DNA of 64,000 nt from Clostridia bacterium (GTDB lineage Bacteria > Bacillota > Clostridia > Christensenellales > CAG-314). A program made the position numbers and the translations under genes. This document shows, piece after piece, positions 62,703-64,000 of this stretch. Within the stretch, counting starts at the first letter, position 1; the number at the start of each line of letters is the position of its first letter. The notes under the pieces are model-generated. The model was not told where the DNA came from. It did not search any database and saw only the letters and a list, made by a program, of their open reading frames with translations. Location of the stretch: contig CAAGHL010000041.1 of the NCBI GenBank assembly GCA_900769665.1, forward strand, positions 31,251 through 95,250, written 5' to 3'.

Positions 62703-63740
62703 ATGAAAGTTTACAAGTACTACTACAATTTGCTTTCCGCCGAGCGGCAAAGCGTATACAAGGCGTTGTACAACGGACTTCGCGCACACAGCCGATATAT
62801 CGACATCGGGGCGGTTGACATCGACGCCGTCGACATAGGGCAAGTGATGCAGTATGTGTCGTTGGACAATCCGCTGTTTTTCTACGTAGACTTCCGCAAA
62901 ATTACCGTTAGGGAGTTTTCTGCCGTGCCCAACTTTGGCGGCATGCGTGCGCATGTAGGTAGCAAGTATCAGCTTATCCCCAAGTATACGTACAGCCGTG
63001 CCGAAGTGACTAAACTCAACGCCGACATGGAAGTTGCACTAAACAAAATCGTCGCCGCGATAAAGGGCGGTAGAGATTATATCAAGGCATTGCGAGCGCA
63101 CGACATTTTGGCACGTGCCGTCAAGTATGATACAGTCGCGCTTACCAACAACCTTGCCAATTACAAACGCACAAACACCGTGGTGGGTGCGTTGTTGGAC
63201 AAAAAGGCAGTTTGCGAGGGTATTGCCAAGGCGTACAAACTTGTGTTAGATGCGCTAGACATAACATGCGTGGTGGTGACGGGGGCGACCTCGGACGAAA
63301 ATTTGTTTGGCAATGCGGAACACGGCTGGAACGTGGTTTATGCCGACAATGCGTATTTTCACGTCGACTTGACTGGCGACGTATGCGGCACGACGCGCGG
63401 CAATATCTGTCGGGCTTACTTCGGTTTGTCCGATCGTCAAATTTCCGTCGATCACCGTCCAAGCGCCGATGTGCCCAAGTGTACGACGGAAGGGTGCGAC
63501 TTTTACACCAAGGCAGGACTTGTTGCGCAAAGCCAAGCCGATGTCAAGCGAATAGTGCAAGAGGCAGTTGCACGCAATGACCGCAAGGCGACCATGCGCA
63601 TGCCAAACAATTGCTTTGCCGACAACAACCAATTGCTCGAATTTGTGCAAAAAATCTTAGCGCAATCCGTCAAAGGCGTTTGTAGGGTGGAGTGCTCCGT
63701 CAATCAAAAGTTCGGCGTGTACACGTTCAGTTGGAAGTAG
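62703..63740 (+). CDS. Transglutaminase-like protein
   Basis: The 345-residue product has the transglutaminase/protease core: AVCEGIAKAYKLVLDAL (Cys171), AEHGWNVVYADN (His207) and HVDLTGD (Asp222) form the expected triad. No signal peptide or TM is seen, so it is probably cytoplasmic, although similar proteins are often exported. The start at ATG 62703 follows AAAGGAA; an in-frame GTG at 62676 is an alternative that would add nine residues. The region after the core contains two Cys near a CTTEGCDF segment. It follows the receptor-like gene by 73 bases and may modify proteins of the same system. Confidence 0.85.
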   Translation: MKVYKYYYNLLSAERQSVYKALYNGLRAHSRYIDIGAVDIDAVDIGQVMQYVSLDNPLFFYVDFRKITVREFSAVPNFGGMRAHVGSKYQLIPKYTYSRAEVTKLNADMEVALNKIVAAIKGGRDYIKALRAHDILARAVKYDTVALTNNLANYKRTNTVVGALLDKKAVCEGIAKAYKLVLDALDITCVVVTGATSDENLFGNAEHGWNVVYADNAYFHVDLTGDVCGTTRGNICRAYFGLSDRQISVDHRPSADVPKCTTEGCDFYTKAGLVAQSQADVKRIVQEAVARNDRKATMRMPNNCFADNNQLLEFVQKILAQSVKGVCRVECSVNQKFGVYTFSWK

Positions 63741-64000
63741 CTTGTTTGTGCGGCAATGTCGCCCGTTTACGCCGCATTGCAGCCAATTACTGCAAAAATC
63801 AGGGTTTTGTAGAATACTATGTCACGCATAGCAACTAAATATTGAGATTTTTTATTAAATTTTTACAATATTTAGGGGAAAATATGTTTTTGTTGCGTAT
63901 TTAGTTAGTGTAAAAAGAAAGTGGAAGCGCATGTGTTTTCACTCAAAAGCAACATCGTTTTACCTAGGGTTTCCATTGTCATCACTAATCATTTTTGCGC
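63741..64000. other. Downstream intergenic region with a probable promoter
   Basis: No gene is complete here. TTGAGA (63842-63847) and TACAAT (63864-63869) with 16-bp spacing make a probable + strand promoter for a gene beyond the window. Just after it, AGGGGAAAAT precedes a 6-codon open frame (63884-63904), too short to judge. Confidence 0.45.

Noticed and set aside
52868..63740. Calling the cluster a tellurite-resistance operon
   Set aside because: No TerB, TerC, TerD or TerZ-type genes are present in the window; only the phosphorylation module resembles Ter systems.

Overview
The window is a gene-dense stretch of about 64 kb from a bacterial chromosome, most likely an uncultured member of the Bacillota (class Clostridia; gut lineages such as Christensenellales are plausible, but this is inference). 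Supporting signs are a V-type ATPase (A-B-D order), VanW and RDD proteins, Gram-positive lipoproteins with no outer-membrane genes, and the Firmicutes order rplS ... dprA-topA-hslV-hslU. Almost all genes lie on the + strand; only a large surface protein (5117-8203) and typA (47146-48969) are on the - strand. Promoters are close to the SigA consensus, nearly all with 17-bp spacing, and many transcription units end in clear intrinsic terminators. I saw no rRNA, tRNA, CRISPR array, transposase or prophage gene.

Region 1 (1-16.4 kb) is mostly housekeeping: the end of a V-ATPase operon, an apparently leaderless PHP phosphoesterase overlapping a VanW protein, an anchored surface protein of unknown role, dnaB, glnS, a pair of zinc-ribbon proteins, and an unusually short alaS.

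Region 2 (16.6-32.1 kb) is a surface locus. It holds a 5'-nucleotidase lipoprotein, an RDD protein and a small membrane protein, a complete CUT1-type ABC importer, a thermonuclease-like lipoprotein and a very large lipoprotein. Four of the lipoproteins carry Cys/His-rich repeats after the lipobox. OB-fold-like domains occur in the two last lipoproteins and also inside one ABC permease. I infer a system that degrades extracellular nucleic acid and imports the products, as if the domains of one YhcR-type nuclease had been split over several genes.

Region 3 (32.4-52.5 kb) is again mostly core genes: an AAA/DUF4143 ATPase, rplS, comM/yifB, dprA, topA, hslVU, aspS, an RseC-like protein, trxA, a large membrane protein paired with lemA, typA, glmS and a galactokinase-like gene.

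Region 4 (52.8-63.7 kb) is the most unusual part: a co-directional cluster with a tandem pseudokinase-like protein, a Ser/Thr kinase with a zinc-binding tail, two vWA proteins, a PP2C phosphatase, a free-standing TerY-C-like zinc-ribbon protein, an 1097-residue transmembrane protein with extracellular InlB-type repeats, and a transglutaminase-like protein. The kinase/phosphatase/vWA/zinc-ribbon core matches the TerY-P phosphorylation triad known from comparative genomics. The join to a surface receptor and a transglutaminase, with no TerB/C/D in view, appears new to me.

A dispersed repeat of about 40 bp centred on CATACGTATG also recurs in four intergenic places.
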